A stretch of 64,000 nucleotides of DNA, taken from assembly GCA_013375455.1 (NCBI GenBank), contig JABXJT010000019.1, forward strand, positions 1 to 64,000, read 5' to 3'. How positions within the stretch are numbered: the first letter of the stretch is position 1; each line of letters opens with the position of its first letter. The DNA is from Candidatus Helarchaeota archaeon. GTDB taxonomy: Archaea; Asgardarchaeota; Lokiarchaeia; Helarchaeales; HEL-GB-A. The notes under the pieces were generated by a model, which was not told the DNA's origin, did no database searches, and was given only the letters and a program-made list of their open reading frames with translations. The position numbers were made by a program, and so were the translations under genes. Shown piece by piece: positions 1 to 10,086 of the stretch.

Positions 1-1
1 G

Positions 2-340
2 GTAACTGTACATCCTGAATGTCGTCCAGAGGTGCAGCAATTAGCGGATCACGTGGGTTCAACATCACAAATAATCAAGTATGTTAAAAATACAGATACC
101 ACCGATTTTATTATCGGCACCGAAGTTGGATTAGAATTCATGCTTCGGAGAGAAACGGATGGAGAAAAGCGATTCCATTTCGCTTTATCTGAGGGAATTT
201 GTCACACCATGAAGCTCCACACCTTAGAAAAAATTCGGACAATACTCATTGAACGTCCAAAAGAAAATATTGTGACTGTACCTGAACATATTGCAAAAAA
301 TGCAAGAAAGGGCATTCAAAAAATGCTGGCTATTAGCTAA
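2..340 (+). CDS. nadA: Quinolinate synthase, C-terminal part (5' end outside window)
   Basis: Quinolinate synthase condenses iminoaspartate with dihydroxyacetone phosphate in de novo NAD synthesis, using a [4Fe-4S] cluster. The reading frame is open from base 2, before any start codon, so the gene enters from outside the window. The visible part begins with the family motif HPECRPEV, which holds one cluster cysteine. It continues with GSTSQIIKY, then FIIGTEVG, and a second conserved Cys in the EGICHTMKL stretch, matching the third domain of NadA. About 110 residues are present of the usual 300 or more. It ends one base before the convergent membrane-protein gene. Identification is by recognised motifs and order, and is firm. 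Confidence 0.9.
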   Translation, partial: VTVHPECRPEVQQLADHVGSTSQIIKYVKNTDTTDFIIGTEVGLEFMLRRETDGEKRFHFALSEGICHTMKLHTLEKIRTILIERPKENIVTVPEHIAKNARKGIQKMLAIS

Positions 341-341
341 T

Positions 342-956
342 TCATTTTGTTTCTTCTTCTTTCTCGCGCTTTATTTTATCAGAATAGCTTTTCCGAATTA
401 CACCTAAAATTCCTGCTAAAAAAAGGGTCCACCAGCCAAACGCGAACCCCCAAGTCGAACCATAAAGACTCGTGAAAGGGCCGCTAAATGGAAATCCAAT
501 TATTATAGGAAAGATGACCCCAAATATGGCACCAAAAATTATGCTAATTATGAAGAAGGCGATTCCCGGAAAAGTCCGTTTCCATACGTCTTTCACTATG
601 AGGATGATGAAGGTAATTGATGCGCTAATGCAGATCCCTGAGAAGATAACATATCTAAAAAGATTCATATTAGTAGGCCAATCAAGAAAAAAATTATATA
701 TGATGTCCCAGTGAAAATACGGGGTGCCATCAATACTTAATTGCCAGTAAGAAATGAAATGATAAGTTGGGGTAGTATCGAGCCAATTCCAGAAGGGAAA
801 AATTAAAGAAAGACCAGCAAAAAGGAGACAAGCATAACCTAAAATCTTCAATATTAATTCTTTAACGTCTAACTGTTCTTCTTCCTCTGTCGGGATGATA
901 ATTTTTGATTTATCTACCTCAGGTGGAGGCGGAGTTTCACTTGTTGCTTCTGTCAT
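342..956 (-). CDS. Membrane protein of unknown function, 4 TM
   Basis: This 204-residue protein has a polar, acidic cytosolic N-terminus of about 30 residues (poly-Pro, then a Glu-rich EEEEQ stretch). About four hydrophobic segments follow, near residues 32-52, 102-122, 130-155 and 168-188. A charged KREKEEE tail ends the protein, so both ends are probably cytosolic. The ATG at 956 is preceded by a GGTG ribosome-binding-like stretch, which supports the start. It is convergent with nadA and divergent from the UroD-like gene. I do not recognise the family, and nothing in the sequence indicates a substrate. Confidence 0.7.
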   Translation of the reverse strand: MTEATSETPPPPEVDKSKIIIPTEEEEQLDVKELILKILGYACLLFAGLSLIFPFWNWLDTTPTYHFISYWQLSIDGTPYFHWDIIYNFFLDWPTNMNLFRYVIFSGICISASITFIILIVKDVWKRTFPGIAFFIISIIFGAIFGVIFPIIIGFPFSGPFTSLYGSTWGFAFGWWTLFLAGILGVIRKSYSDKIKREKEEETK

Positions 957-1097
957 TTATTTCACCTTAGATAGATGCTCAACTTCATAATGAATTAAGC
1001 CTGATTAAGTTTAAATCTTTTGATTATTAGATTAAAATGTAAAGATTTTAGGAAAAAAAGGTCATCTTTGGTTAGGAAATAAAAAGGTGGAATAATT

Positions 1098-2135
1098 TTG
1101 CGTGAGAATGCCCTCGCGGCATTGCATCATGAGGACTCCCCTAAGCAGGTGCCGATGTATGATATTCGAATAGATGATTACATCATTCAAACAATAATGA
1201 AGACAAGTTTTGTTGATGTCCCAACGGAGGTTGCGTGTTTACGGAAGTTAGGGTTCGCGATGATTACAGCTCACCCATTAAACATTGGAAAAACCGAATT
1301 TTACGATTCTAAGACGGGTAGAGGGGGATATATTGATGAATGGGGACGGGAATATGTTTTTATCAATGGAATGAAATTTTATGCGAAAGGGCATCTCCAA
1401 GAAGATGATTTAGACGCGAAAGAATGGGATCCCACGGTTGAAGCACGGTATAAAAACGTTAAAGAAGTTGTGAAGAAAGCAGAAGATCTAGCGGTGATTG
1501 GACGGGTAGGCGGGACATTTGAGCGTGCACTGTTAGCAGTTGGTCCGGAGAAATTTTTTAAGTACATTTATGATCGTCCGGATTTTCTCAGTCAATTATT
1601 GGAGCGAATAAATAATTATTGGATAGAAATTGGAAAAATGGAAATCGATTTAGGGGTTGATGCAATCCTTCTCACCGATGATTTAGCCTATCGTAGTGGT
1701 CCCTATCTCTCACCTCACCATATGGCGAAATTCATCTGGCCCACGTTTAAAAAGCGGGTAAATACCCTTCAGAAAGTGCCAATAATCTTGCATACGGATG
1801 GTAACATCAATTCCCTCCTCGATTCAATTGTAGACGTTGGGATTAATGGAATTCATTCATTGGAACCGACTGCAGGAATGGATATTGGGGAGGTTAAAAG
1901 GCAATACGGGGACAAGCTCGTCCTCCTTGGGAATATAGACTGTGGGTGGCTTCTTACTCACGGTACCGAGCAAGAGGTTATAGAAGTAGTTAAGAGGACA
2001 ATAGCGCAAGCGGCATCTGGAGGTGGCTACTTTCTGAGTACCTCTAATGGGGTTCATCGTGGTGTTAAAATTGCTAACCTTTTAGCCATGTGTCGTGCGG
2101 GTCGAAAATATGGGAAGTACCCAATAAAAATTTAA
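1098..2135 (+). CDS. UroD/MtaA-family protein (uroporphyrinogen decarboxylase-like, likely corrinoid methyltransferase type)
   Basis: This 345-residue TIM-barrel protein belongs to the uroporphyrinogen decarboxylase superfamily. In archaea and anaerobes the family includes methylcobalamin:CoM methyltransferases (MtaA) and related enzymes. Family hallmarks seen are GRVGGTFERA, LLTDDLAYRSGPYLSP, a histidine in ILHTDGN, and a cysteine in GNIDCGWLL near the C-terminus, as in zinc-binding methyltransferase members. The start is TTG at 1098 with a GGTGG stretch 8 bases upstream. A bona fide haem UroD is unlikely because no other haem genes are nearby. The next gene, 26 bases downstream, encodes an amidase, so the two may be cotranscribed. 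The substrate is unknown. Confidence 0.75.
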   Translation: MRENALAALHHEDSPKQVPMYDIRIDDYIIQTIMKTSFVDVPTEVACLRKLGFAMITAHPLNIGKTEFYDSKTGRGGYIDEWGREYVFINGMKFYAKGHLQEDDLDAKEWDPTVEARYKNVKEVVKKAEDLAVIGRVGGTFERALLAVGPEKFFKYIYDRPDFLSQLLERINNYWIEIGKMEIDLGVDAILLTDDLAYRSGPYLSPHHMAKFIWPTFKKRVNTLQKVPIILHTDGNINSLLDSIVDVGINGIHSLEPTAGMDIGEVKRQYGDKLVLLGNIDCGWLLTHGTEQEVIEVVKRTIAQAASGGGYFLSTSNGVHRGVKIANLLAMCRAGRKYGKYPIKI

Positions 2136-2161
2136 AATAGTCAAGGTGAAGTTGATTTATA

Positions 2162-2986
2162 ATGAAAACCGTTAAAGTTGGACTCATCCAGTTTCGAATC
2201 GAACCCGAACGCTCTGTAGAAAAAACCTTAAAGCACGCAAAAATTTTGCTTGAAGATGCCGCGAAAGAGGAGGCGCAATTTGTGTGCTTCCCTGAAAGGT
2301 GGAATTATAGAAAAGGTGAAATTAAGGATAACATAGAAGCTCAAGATGGTCCAGTGACGGCATTCTTCCAAAAAAATTCTGCAGAGTTGGGATTATACAT
2401 AATAGGGGGTGCCATTTGGGTTTATAATCAAGATAAATCTGAGAATTATATTGTTTCAGGAATTTTTAATCCAAATGGCGAACTGCTTGGAGTTCAGCGT
2501 AAATTACATCTCTATCTTTACGAAAAATCCTTTTTCATACCAGGAGAAGAATTAAAAATAATTGATACTGAACTAGGAAAAATAGGCGTGGCGATCTGTT
2601 TTGATATGACCTTTCCAGAAGTTGCTCGGTTTTATGCATTGAATGAGGTGGATCTCCTTTTTTCCCCGGTGCTCATTCGAGAAGAAGGGGTCGAGAATTG
2701 GCATATTTACTTGAGGGCACGTTCGTTAGAGAATCGGATGCCAATTTGTGCAGCAAATTGCGTGGGACAATTCATTGATCGCAACTATCCCGGACAAAGT
2801 TTACTCATTGATTTCAAAAAGGGGTATGAAACTCCCTCAAAATTACAAGTTCGTCAAGCTCCGAAAGATGAAGAATTTCTACTAATAGATACCATTGATT
2901 TGCGCACGGCTCGAAGGCTCCGGAAAAAGAGATTGGCAGAACGGTTGGCGTTGGATAACAAAATTTTAGGAAATAGGATAAAATAA
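2162..2986 (+). CDS. Carbon-nitrogen hydrolase (nitrilase superfamily amidase)
   Basis: The 274-residue protein is a nitrilase-superfamily amidase or carbamoylase that cleaves C-N bonds through a Glu-Lys-Cys triad. The triad is visible: Glu45 in CFPERW, Lys in QRKLHLY near residue 118, and Cys in GVAICFDMTFPE near 149. Length is normal for the family. The fold also shows a typical GARSLENR-like segment, here RARSLENRMP. It lies 26 bases after the UroD-like gene on the same strand and probably shares its transcript. Omega-amidase or beta-ureidopropionase-like activity are both possible; the sequence does not decide. Confidence 0.85.
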   Translation: MKTVKVGLIQFRIEPERSVEKTLKHAKILLEDAAKEEAQFVCFPERWNYRKGEIKDNIEAQDGPVTAFFQKNSAELGLYIIGGAIWVYNQDKSENYIVSGIFNPNGELLGVQRKLHLYLYEKSFFIPGEELKIIDTELGKIGVAICFDMTFPEVARFYALNEVDLLFSPVLIREEGVENWHIYLRARSLENRMPICAANCVGQFIDRNYPGQSLLIDFKKGYETPSKLQVRQAPKDEEFLLIDTIDLRTARRLRKKRLAERLALDNKILGNRIK

Positions 2987-3069
2987 AATATATAAGTTTC
3001 AGTTGATTTTAAACATTTGATTTACTTTCTAATTATAGTAACGAATTACTTCCAAAATGAGGAAATTTT

Positions 3070-4197
3070 TTGCCGAAAAGGAAAGGAAGACGAAGTAGAA
3101 AAAAGCGAGTGAGTAAATCTCGTGCTGTTCTAAATAGGGTGGGACCTTCGGAGGAATCTTCAGATGAAGTAGGGGCGCCTAAAAAAGATGCCAAAGAAGT
3201 GGAAAGTGTTTCTGAAAATGCTAAGGTATCTGAACTAGATAAGGGGGAATTATCAGAGGTTGGGAGTGAAGTTGAGCCTGCCAAGGTAGCTGAGCTAGAG
3301 AAGGAGGAATTGCCAAAGGTTGGGAGTGAGGTTGACCCTGCCAAGGCAGCTGAGCTAGAGAAGGAGGAATTGCCAGAGGTTGGGAGTGAGGTTGACCCTG
3401 CCAAGGCAGCTGAGCTAGAGAAGGAGGAATTGCCAGAGGTTGGGAATGAGGTTGACCCTGCCAAGGTAGATGAGCTAAATGAGGAGATTTTGCCGGAAAC
3501 AAAAGAATTACAGGCAGAACTTAATAAAACTGAAGCTATTAATGAAAAAGATCGAGCAATTGAAATGGAAGATCAACTTTTATCCGAGGTAAAAGCGGAA
3601 TTTCAGCAAGAATTAGCCAAATATTCAAAAGTGCAGAGAGTTTTAACTAAAGAGAAGGTAATTATTGACCGATTATCGAAAGAAATACAAGAAACCAAGA
3701 TTGAAAATGAAAAATTTATAACTAAGTTAAAGATGGAATTAAGTGGTAGAGATTTAGAAGTGGTGGCTTTAAAACAAACCATTAAAGAGATGATGGAAGA
3801 AAGTAAGAATATCCAAAGAACACATAAACGAATTAGACAAAAATTCCAAACGGGAATATTAAATGAAGTAAAAGAATTTTTAGATCAAAAACTCAATCTT
3901 ATCGAGCAAACCGAGCCTGAAATCGAAAAACAGATGCGCCCATTAGAAAATAAAATAGAAGAATTACAAACTCTTATTCAACAAAAAGATATTCAAATAG
4001 GCTTGCATCTTAAAGAAATGGGTAAGCTAAAGGCTAAACTTACACGATTAAATAACACATATGGCCGCATGAAAAAGGTATATGATCGTGTAATTCAACA
4101 AAATAAAGAATTAAGAAAAGAACTCCAAAAAAGAATGGAATTTAATGAGATTTTAAAGAAAGAATTAGATAAAATTAATGAAGAATTGAGTCAATAA
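3070..4197 (+). CDS. Coiled-coil protein with 20-residue tandem repeats
   Basis: A 375-residue soluble protein of three parts. A very basic N-terminus (PKRKGRRSRKKR) comes first. It is followed by an acidic region of 20-residue repeats at about residues 58-137 (consensus SEVDPAKAAELEKEELPEVG). The rest, about residues 145-375, is long heptad-like coiled coil rich in Glu, Lys and Gln. The TTG start at 3070 is preceded by TGAGGA seven bases upstream. No enzymatic motif is present. The basic head could bind nucleic acid or an acidic surface while the coil oligomerises; that is inference. An antisense open frame over the repeat is a shadow of its periodicity. Confidence 0.75.
   Translation: MPKRKGRRSRKKRVSKSRAVLNRVGPSEESSDEVGAPKKDAKEVESVSENAKVSELDKGELSEVGSEVEPAKVAELEKEELPKVGSEVDPAKAAELEKEELPEVGSEVDPAKAAELEKEELPEVGNEVDPAKVDELNEEILPETKELQAELNKTEAINEKDRAIEMEDQLLSEVKAEFQQELAKYSKVQRVLTKEKVIIDRLSKEIQETKIENEKFITKLKMELSGRDLEVVALKQTIKEMMEESKNIQRTHKRIRQKFQTGILNEVKEFLDQKLNLIEQTEPEIEKQMRPLENKIEELQTLIQQKDIQIGLHLKEMGKLKAKLTRLNNTYGRMKKVYDRVIQQNKELRKELQKRMEFNEILKKELDKINEELSQ
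3241..3480 (+). repeat. 60-bp in-frame tandem repeat, four units
   Basis: Four consecutive 60-base units, each coding 20 residues, lie in the coiled-coil gene. Units 2 and 3 differ by only two or three bases, while the first and last are more diverged. A partial unit precedes them. The near identity at the DNA level points to recent slippage or unequal-crossover expansion. Confidence 0.9.
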
Positions 4198-4244
4198 AAA
4201 AATTTTAAAAAGGAGACGAGAAAGGAATTTTTTAAATTCTATCG

Positions 4245-7200
4245 TCAGTCTCCAAGTTTCTCTGATTCATTGTTATTTTTTACCTCAGTTCGGAGGAAGT
4301 CGATGCCTTCTTCAATCTCAGTTTCGAGGGTTTCAGCAGAATCGATCAATTTTTCGAGTTCAGAGTCGTATTTTCGCAATGAGCCAGCAATATCCCATAA
4401 ATCGTTGTTCAAAGTGTCTCCTTCTTGTAATAGGAAGATTAGACCTTTTTCGTAGAGACGAACTAATGACACCAAAATCTCGAATTGGGGAACTTCTAAT
4501 ACCTTGGAGAGCTCTTTTAAAGTTATGCCTACGAATTTTCTTTGTGATATGGTGTAGAAAACCTGTCCATCTCTGCTGGCAAGAGGGGGAAGTTTTTTGG
4601 CCGCGCTGATCTTCTCTAGAAGAACACTTCCATCGTTTCGGTATTCACCTGTCCAATCCTCTTTCGTTTTCTTTATAGGAGATTTGACCTTAAATGGAGC
4701 GGTAGGAGGAGTTTTGATGACTTTAACCTTCTTTTTTCGGATGGGTTTTCGTGGAGGTTCAATCTTTTTCCAAAAACTTTTTTTCTTTGCCTTCTTTCGT
4801 AATTCTCTTCTTCTCTGACGATCCATATCCCATGGATTCATGTATCCTAACGCTGTTTTGAATGTAGCCCACGCATGTTTCAAGGGTGAAAAAACCATTT
4901 GTTCAATGGTGTTTATTATCCAAATGAGGCGGGAAGGTTTATTGACACCCCTCCAGAACCGCATGAGAAATGCCGTGGAGATGAAAGTTCCAATTAATTT
5001 CCAATTCAATACTTTATCTGCAGTAGCTTCTATTGGATGGACCCCAAAATTTTCCTGTATGATGCGATAACGGATTCGTCTGAGCGTGTAATATTGGCTT
5101 CCGTTCATAACATTAGCTTTAACTAAAGTCAGCCAACTTCGCTCTCGCTTTTTTAACCATTTGATTATCTTTTTAGACGCGAACTTTTTGACTTCTTTCT
5201 CCTCGCGTCGCTTCATAAAACTAAATCCGAGGAGAGTAGTAAAGCCAACTAATAAGAAAGCCCAGAAGGCTGGGCTTGTCATCAGGAGATATAAAATATT
5301 AGCTGCTTCTTTATCGCCACCAAGTTCGGGAATTGGCACTGAGGTGACTACAAAGGTTGGATGTGTTTTCGAGTAAGTGATTACAGAAGTAACACCCAGC
5401 ATTTCAATGCCTGGAAGCTCAATTGATACGTCAACCCATGTTTCAATGGAAAGGTCATTCGGATTCATGCCAGTGGTATCGATCTTTATCCTAAGTTCTC
5501 GCCCTAACCAATCAACCGTGATCAATGGCTTCTCTAACTCTTCTATTTCGATATATGGCTTGAAAAGCAACTCACCATCTGTATAACTTAAACCTAATTC
5601 CTCCATTGTAATATTCTGAATGGCATTATTTCCAAGGTCTACGAAATGCGTGCCATTCCATCCTTCAATAAAAACGCGAGATCCATTGAGTGGTTGTCCA
5701 TTTACGGTTAAATTAAGTGCAAAGTAATGAACTCTTATTGGCTGTTCTTCAAAATTCCGGATTTTATATTGGAGATATTTTGTATTTGTGACATCTGAAA
5801 TTATTGGATAGAGTTGACAATTTATAGTATCTTTATCTACGTAACGAACTTCAGGAACACCAGTGAAAGCTCTTTGACTTGAGCCAATTAGCTTCATGTC
5901 TTGTAGCATTGCAATTATGGTGATTTCCATTTGAAGCATGTTAACTAGTCCTAGACCCGTGAGTGGCAACGCAGCTCCTGTTAGGTTAAGGGCGCCAAGG
6001 TCCAACCCTCCCAATCCTTCTATGCCCCCCATGCCTAAATCGAAACCGGCTAAACTGGCTATATCATCAGTACCAGTTAATGACAAACCGGAAGTACTCA
6101 GCAAGTCCGTGATAGGATCTGCGAGGTTATAAAGCAATTGGATGGTCTCATTAGTGCGAATGAATTGGAAAGTGATTATTTCAATGCCCAGTTCGGTCAT
6201 CCATAATGGTTGCTGATTGGAGCCATTTAAAACTAGGATGCGATTGTTTCCCATTCCAAAGATGAACTCATTCACGCCTGGTTGGGTTATTTGGCTAAAG
6301 GTCATCGTATTTATACTTCCCGGGATCGTGAAATTAAGTTCTAAATTACCTGAACTATCTAATTGATAGAATCGATTATCCACGGTCGATACCATTACTT
6401 CATCGTAATTCCCAGATAGAATATCTTGAATTGCTATTTTATTGAATCCATAAGGAGTTGTAAAGTTCCAAAGTAAATTAAGGCTGTTACCAGCAATTGC
6501 TGAGAGGTTTTCCCCAATTACTAGTCCAGTATGGATGAGGATATCATTATAGGGATTACTTGTCAGATTCCCAGTGTATATGCCCCTGATTATAGCATCG
6601 GTAGTGAAATTAACAATATGGTTACCTTGCATTCCGTCAAGAACTACACAATATTCTTGTTCAGTGCCAAAGATTAGTTCTTTTTCAGTGTCACCAATTA
6701 AATTTCCTATTGCAACGTGAGTTGGCCGTTCTTCTGTTATATAATCCCAAACAGTATTACCATTCGTGCCATTGAGGACATAGATCTTGTATCTGTAGGT
6801 AGCGACCCCAATTTCTTCAGAACCATCCCCATCGAGATCAGCTACATCAATGCTTCTAACCGAACCTTTCACCGTGGAATTCCACAAGAAATTCCCATAA
6901 TAATCAACCGCCGTGATGTTATCATCATTTACCGCGATGATTTCGCAAGTTCCAATGCCATCAAGATTTCCACAGAGAAAGTAATCCAAATTGGAACCAA
7001 TGGAGAAGTTGGAAACTAACCCTGATATTTTATTTATGACACAAACTTTTCCTGTTACCGTCCCAAATATAATTTCAGGACTTGAATCACCAACGATATC
7101 TTCTAAGAAAAGATCAATTATACTTCCGTCAGCTGAATAATTCCAAATTTGTTGACCATCTGTCCCATTAATGACGTAAACATGACCATCATTTGAACCT

Positions 7201-10070
7201 GCAATAATATCATTCACACCATCGGCTGTCATATTGCCGATTTCTATAGTAGTGATCATTAAGCCATCCGTCCATTTCTCCCATGTCGTGATGTTAGGAA
7301 GTATTTCAACACCATCCCCAATTATATATCCATCTAAAATTGAGATGTCGTATGGATAAGGTATGATCTCGCGCGAAAAATTTAGGAAATCGACGTCAAG
7401 ATTTACCGTCGCCGTGGTTTGGGGTGTAATGCGTAATTCTACACCTATAATATTGTTTATATCAAACGAATTATCGATATAGTCCCAATACTCTGTAGAT
7501 CTTAGATCGTAGCTGAATTCATACCAAGTAGTTGGAGTTAGGTCTGACAGATTATGGCCCTGGATTGCATGGACATCATCTCCCGTTACATTTTTACTTA
7601 CCACTACGACTGAGAGGATTGGGTTTGCATTATCTGTTCGGAGGCGATAGGTCACCCGAGTTGCCGGCACTGTGTAGTTGAATCGTTGCATCAAGGAGAT
7701 AGTTCCAGAGCTAACATTTCCAGTTGCTTGGAGCTGCATTCGCTTGAAATCTATAGAGTCTTGAATTAGGTTTGTTTGGGTTACACTCGCCGTAGTTAAG
7801 CCAGTATAATTCCAATCCCAATCGCTCATTTTACCATTTTCTGCTGATTTTATAAAACCAATTCCGCCCATCATACTGCTCAGATCACCTATTCCACCCA
7901 TTCCACCCATATCACTGGTCATATTTCCAAAATCTAGAGGAATGGTAATGTTAAGATATTGGCGTATACGTGGGACTGGGTTCAAATAAATCTTTAAAGC
8001 AGTCCAAAATCCAAAATTTTCGAGTAAACTCATATCCACTTCCGCAGTTGGAACGCTAAATGAACCTATACTTGGAATAAAATCACTAAACGGACTGCCG
8101 AAAGGAGAGCTAAATTGTTCTTCCATCCCAGAGAACATCCCCATTAAATCCGATATTCCGGTGAATCCAGTTTCTAACGTGATTGGCGTGGATGCATCAA
8201 TGCTACCGCCTGAAAGAGCCGCGTTTATCAAGCCTAAGGTTTCCTCGGAGAATGAAGAGTCAAGCTGAAGCATGAGGGTGGCTAACGAGCGGGTTAAGTT
8301 GCCTATGGTCGACCATAGAGCAGCTTGCCCAACACGCATAATGTCAAGTATCCACGTGTAGAACCCTGGCACGTTAGACTCGGGAGAGCCTGGAATGGAG
8401 GGAAATAAATCAAAAGGAATACTTGGTGGTCCGAAAAGGGTGTCAATATATTCAAATATTTCCCGATCCAGTGGAACATTTAATTGAAATTCATACCGTG
8501 CCGTAAGGTTCAAGGGTACAATTGGAACGGGAAGCGTCAGATTGACAATATCGATGAGCGTGTAGAAATCCGTGCTGTTATCTGGTAATGGCGTCGCCGT
8601 TGCATTAATAACAAAGTAAAATTGATCCTCGGTTGATGTCATATTGATGAACGCCGGGCTGCCTAAGAGTTCGGTTAATTGGGCACCAAAGGAACCCACT
8701 ATGCGCCGTTCGATGTCCTCATAGTAATCAATTAATAACGGGAGACTCATGTATGGTATTCCGGTCCCAATCGGCCCATTAGTACCAAGGTCTATACCAA
8801 TACCACCTATACCTTGTCCAAGAATCCGATCAAATTCGCGTGTAATCGGATCGAGTGGGCCAAAGGCTGAGCTGATGTCATTATACATAGCACTAATTTG
8901 AGTGTAAATTTCCTGGAGGGAGCTTTTGGTCATATCTATCTCAACGAGGGTGATCAGCAGGCAATTAATGAGGGAGTAACTTGCCATGCTCATCATACCT
9001 AAATAGGTTTGGATGTCATTGAGCAAGAGCTGCAAGATGCCCATCATTCCCATCAGTTCCTCAATCATTGCCATGAGCCCTAGGCTCGCCCAGTATGCCT
9101 GTTGGGCTGCCAATAGGCCTAGCAACCCGGAAAGACCGTCGAATAACAGGCCCGTGAGGTCAGCACTTTGAATCAGATCAAATCGGATGGGCTGTAACTC
9201 AATGATCCCCCAGCCACCTCCCTTCAGTACTGTGGTGGACCAATTGATTTCGTATTCATCCCCCAAGGCGATCCATGAAACTTGCCTGATGCCCAAAAGG
9301 TCAGTCGTCATAATGGGCGCAGTGCTATAGATGGGTTCATCAATATCCCGGTCTCCCTCCTCTTCTTCATAAGGGAGGATCAGCGTAATCAAGCAAATCG
9401 TCGTTGGTGTTGCTATATCATAGGAGGAATATAGTCCTTGCTGGATATTATTCACGCGGATGATATTTGAGATAAAGGACCCCACGCTCGCATTGATCTC
9501 ATTCCTAAGTGGATCAATTTGGATTAAACTTCCATTTACCCAGTACTCAGTTTCGACTTCGATTGGTACTGCCTTGTAGTTCACCATTGCGTAGCCAAAT
9601 TCAGCTCGGGACCTAGCACTCACTGAGATATTAGACCATTTGAGAATCGTAACTCCAAAATCCTCATCAGAATTAATTATTTCATAGGGGAGGACACCAG
9701 GAAAAGTCCCCTTCTGGAATTTTATTGTATCGAGATCGCAATATTCAGCCCGATCTATAAGATCGAAGCTACAGTTTTCATCCGCCTCATTTTCGAAGGT
9801 GAAACTTACAGTTACCCGCTGAGATTTTATGGAACCATTTGGATAGAGGTCAATCGTAATACTCTCTGTTTTCTGAACAATTAGTTCCGTTGGATCTCCA
9901 TAAATCACGGTGTATTGCGTGTCAGAATTGCCAAAGGTAGGATTTTCGCCACCTGATCCTGAATTCGATCCATTATGCATCAGATTTATTTGGATAATGC
10001 CATTTATGAACACGAGAGAAATGATAATTGCAATGAATCCAACCGAAAATAACTTAGTCTGTTTTCTCAT
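4245..10070 (-). CDS. Giant membrane-anchored surface protein with FG-GAP/PQQ-like beta-propeller and cytosolic winged-helix-like tail
   Basis: This 1941-residue protein starts with an uncleaved-looking signal/anchor segment (about residues 8-27). A very large extracellular part full of N-glycosylation sequons follows. It contains beta-rich regions, unusual Gly/Met-rich hydrophobic helical stretches (around 310-390 and 730-760), and a beta-propeller of FG-GAP/PQQ character at about 920-1300 with DLDGDGSEE-type calcium-loop motifs. One transmembrane helix at about 1594-1616 leads to a basic cytosolic tail of some 325 residues. The tail holds a winged-helix-like segment (about 1837-1880) and a final coiled coil. 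It is the last gene of the ABC island, 16 bases after the ATPase gene, so it is probably an accessory or sensor for that exporter. Confidence 0.75.
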   Translation of the reverse strand: MRKQTKLFSVGFIAIIISLVFINGIIQINLMHNGSNSGSGGENPTFGNSDTQYTVIYGDPTELIVQKTESITIDLYPNGSIKSQRVTVSFTFENEADENCSFDLIDRAEYCDLDTIKFQKGTFPGVLPYEIINSDEDFGVTILKWSNISVSARSRAEFGYAMVNYKAVPIEVETEYWVNGSLIQIDPLRNEINASVGSFISNIIRVNNIQQGLYSSYDIATPTTICLITLILPYEEEEGDRDIDEPIYSTAPIMTTDLLGIRQVSWIALGDEYEINWSTTVLKGGGWGIIELQPIRFDLIQSADLTGLLFDGLSGLLGLLAAQQAYWASLGLMAMIEELMGMMGILQLLLNDIQTYLGMMSMASYSLINCLLITLVEIDMTKSSLQEIYTQISAMYNDISSAFGPLDPITREFDRILGQGIGGIGIDLGTNGPIGTGIPYMSLPLLIDYYEDIERRIVGSFGAQLTELLGSPAFINMTSTEDQFYFVINATATPLPDNSTDFYTLIDIVNLTLPVPIVPLNLTARYEFQLNVPLDREIFEYIDTLFGPPSIPFDLFPSIPGSPESNVPGFYTWILDIMRVGQAALWSTIGNLTRSLATLMLQLDSSFSEETLGLINAALSGGSIDASTPITLETGFTGISDLMGMFSGMEEQFSSPFGSPFSDFIPSIGSFSVPTAEVDMSLLENFGFWTALKIYLNPVPRIRQYLNITIPLDFGNMTSDMGGMGGIGDLSSMMGGIGFIKSAENGKMSDWDWNYTGLTTASVTQTNLIQDSIDFKRMQLQATGNVSSGTISLMQRFNYTVPATRVTYRLRTDNANPILSVVVVSKNVTGDDVHAIQGHNLSDLTPTTWYEFSYDLRSTEYWDYIDNSFDINNIIGVELRITPQTTATVNLDVDFLNFSREIIPYPYDISILDGYIIGDGVEILPNITTWEKWTDGLMITTIEIGNMTADGVNDIIAGSNDGHVYVINGTDGQQIWNYSADGSIIDLFLEDIVGDSSPEIIFGTVTGKVCVINKISGLVSNFSIGSNLDYFLCGNLDGIGTCEIIAVNDDNITAVDYYGNFLWNSTVKGSVRSIDVADLDGDGSEEIGVATYRYKIYVLNGTNGNTVWDYITEERPTHVAIGNLIGDTEKELIFGTEQEYCVVLDGMQGNHIVNFTTDAIIRGIYTGNLTSNPYNDILIHTGLVIGENLSAIAGNSLNLLWNFTTPYGFNKIAIQDILSGNYDEVMVSTVDNRFYQLDSSGNLELNFTIPGSINTMTFSQITQPGVNEFIFGMGNNRILVLNGSNQQPLWMTELGIEIITFQFIRTNETIQLLYNLADPITDLLSTSGLSLTGTDDIASLAGFDLGMGGIEGLGGLDLGALNLTGAALPLTGLGLVNMLQMEITIIAMLQDMKLIGSSQRAFTGVPEVRYVDKDTINCQLYPIISDVTNTKYLQYKIRNFEEQPIRVHYFALNLTVNGQPLNGSRVFIEGWNGTHFVDLGNNAIQNITMEELGLSYTDGELLFKPYIEIEELEKPLITVDWLGRELRIKIDTTGMNPNDLSIETWVDVSIELPGIEMLGVTSVITYSKTHPTFVVTSVPIPELGGDKEAANILYLLMTSPAFWAFLLVGFTTLLGFSFMKRREEKEVKKFASKKIIKWLKKRERSWLTLVKANVMNGSQYYTLRRIRYRIIQENFGVHPIEATADKVLNWKLIGTFISTAFLMRFWRGVNKPSRLIWIINTIEQMVFSPLKHAWATFKTALGYMNPWDMDRQRRRELRKKAKKKSFWKKIEPPRKPIRKKKVKVIKTPPTAPFKVKSPIKKTKEDWTGEYRNDGSVLLEKISAAKKLPPLASRDGQVFYTISQRKFVGITLKELSKVLEVPQFEILVSLVRLYEKGLIFLLQEGDTLNNDLWDIAGSLRKYDSELEKLIDSAETLETEIEEGIDFLRTEVKNNNESEKLGD

Positions 10071-10086
10071 AATATTTCACCCTCTT

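Noticed and set aside
3033..3502. Two minus-strand frames of 93-143 codons over the repeat region
   Set aside because: They exist because the 60-base repeat is open in several frames; the plus-strand coiled-coil protein has a ribosome-binding site and a normal composition.
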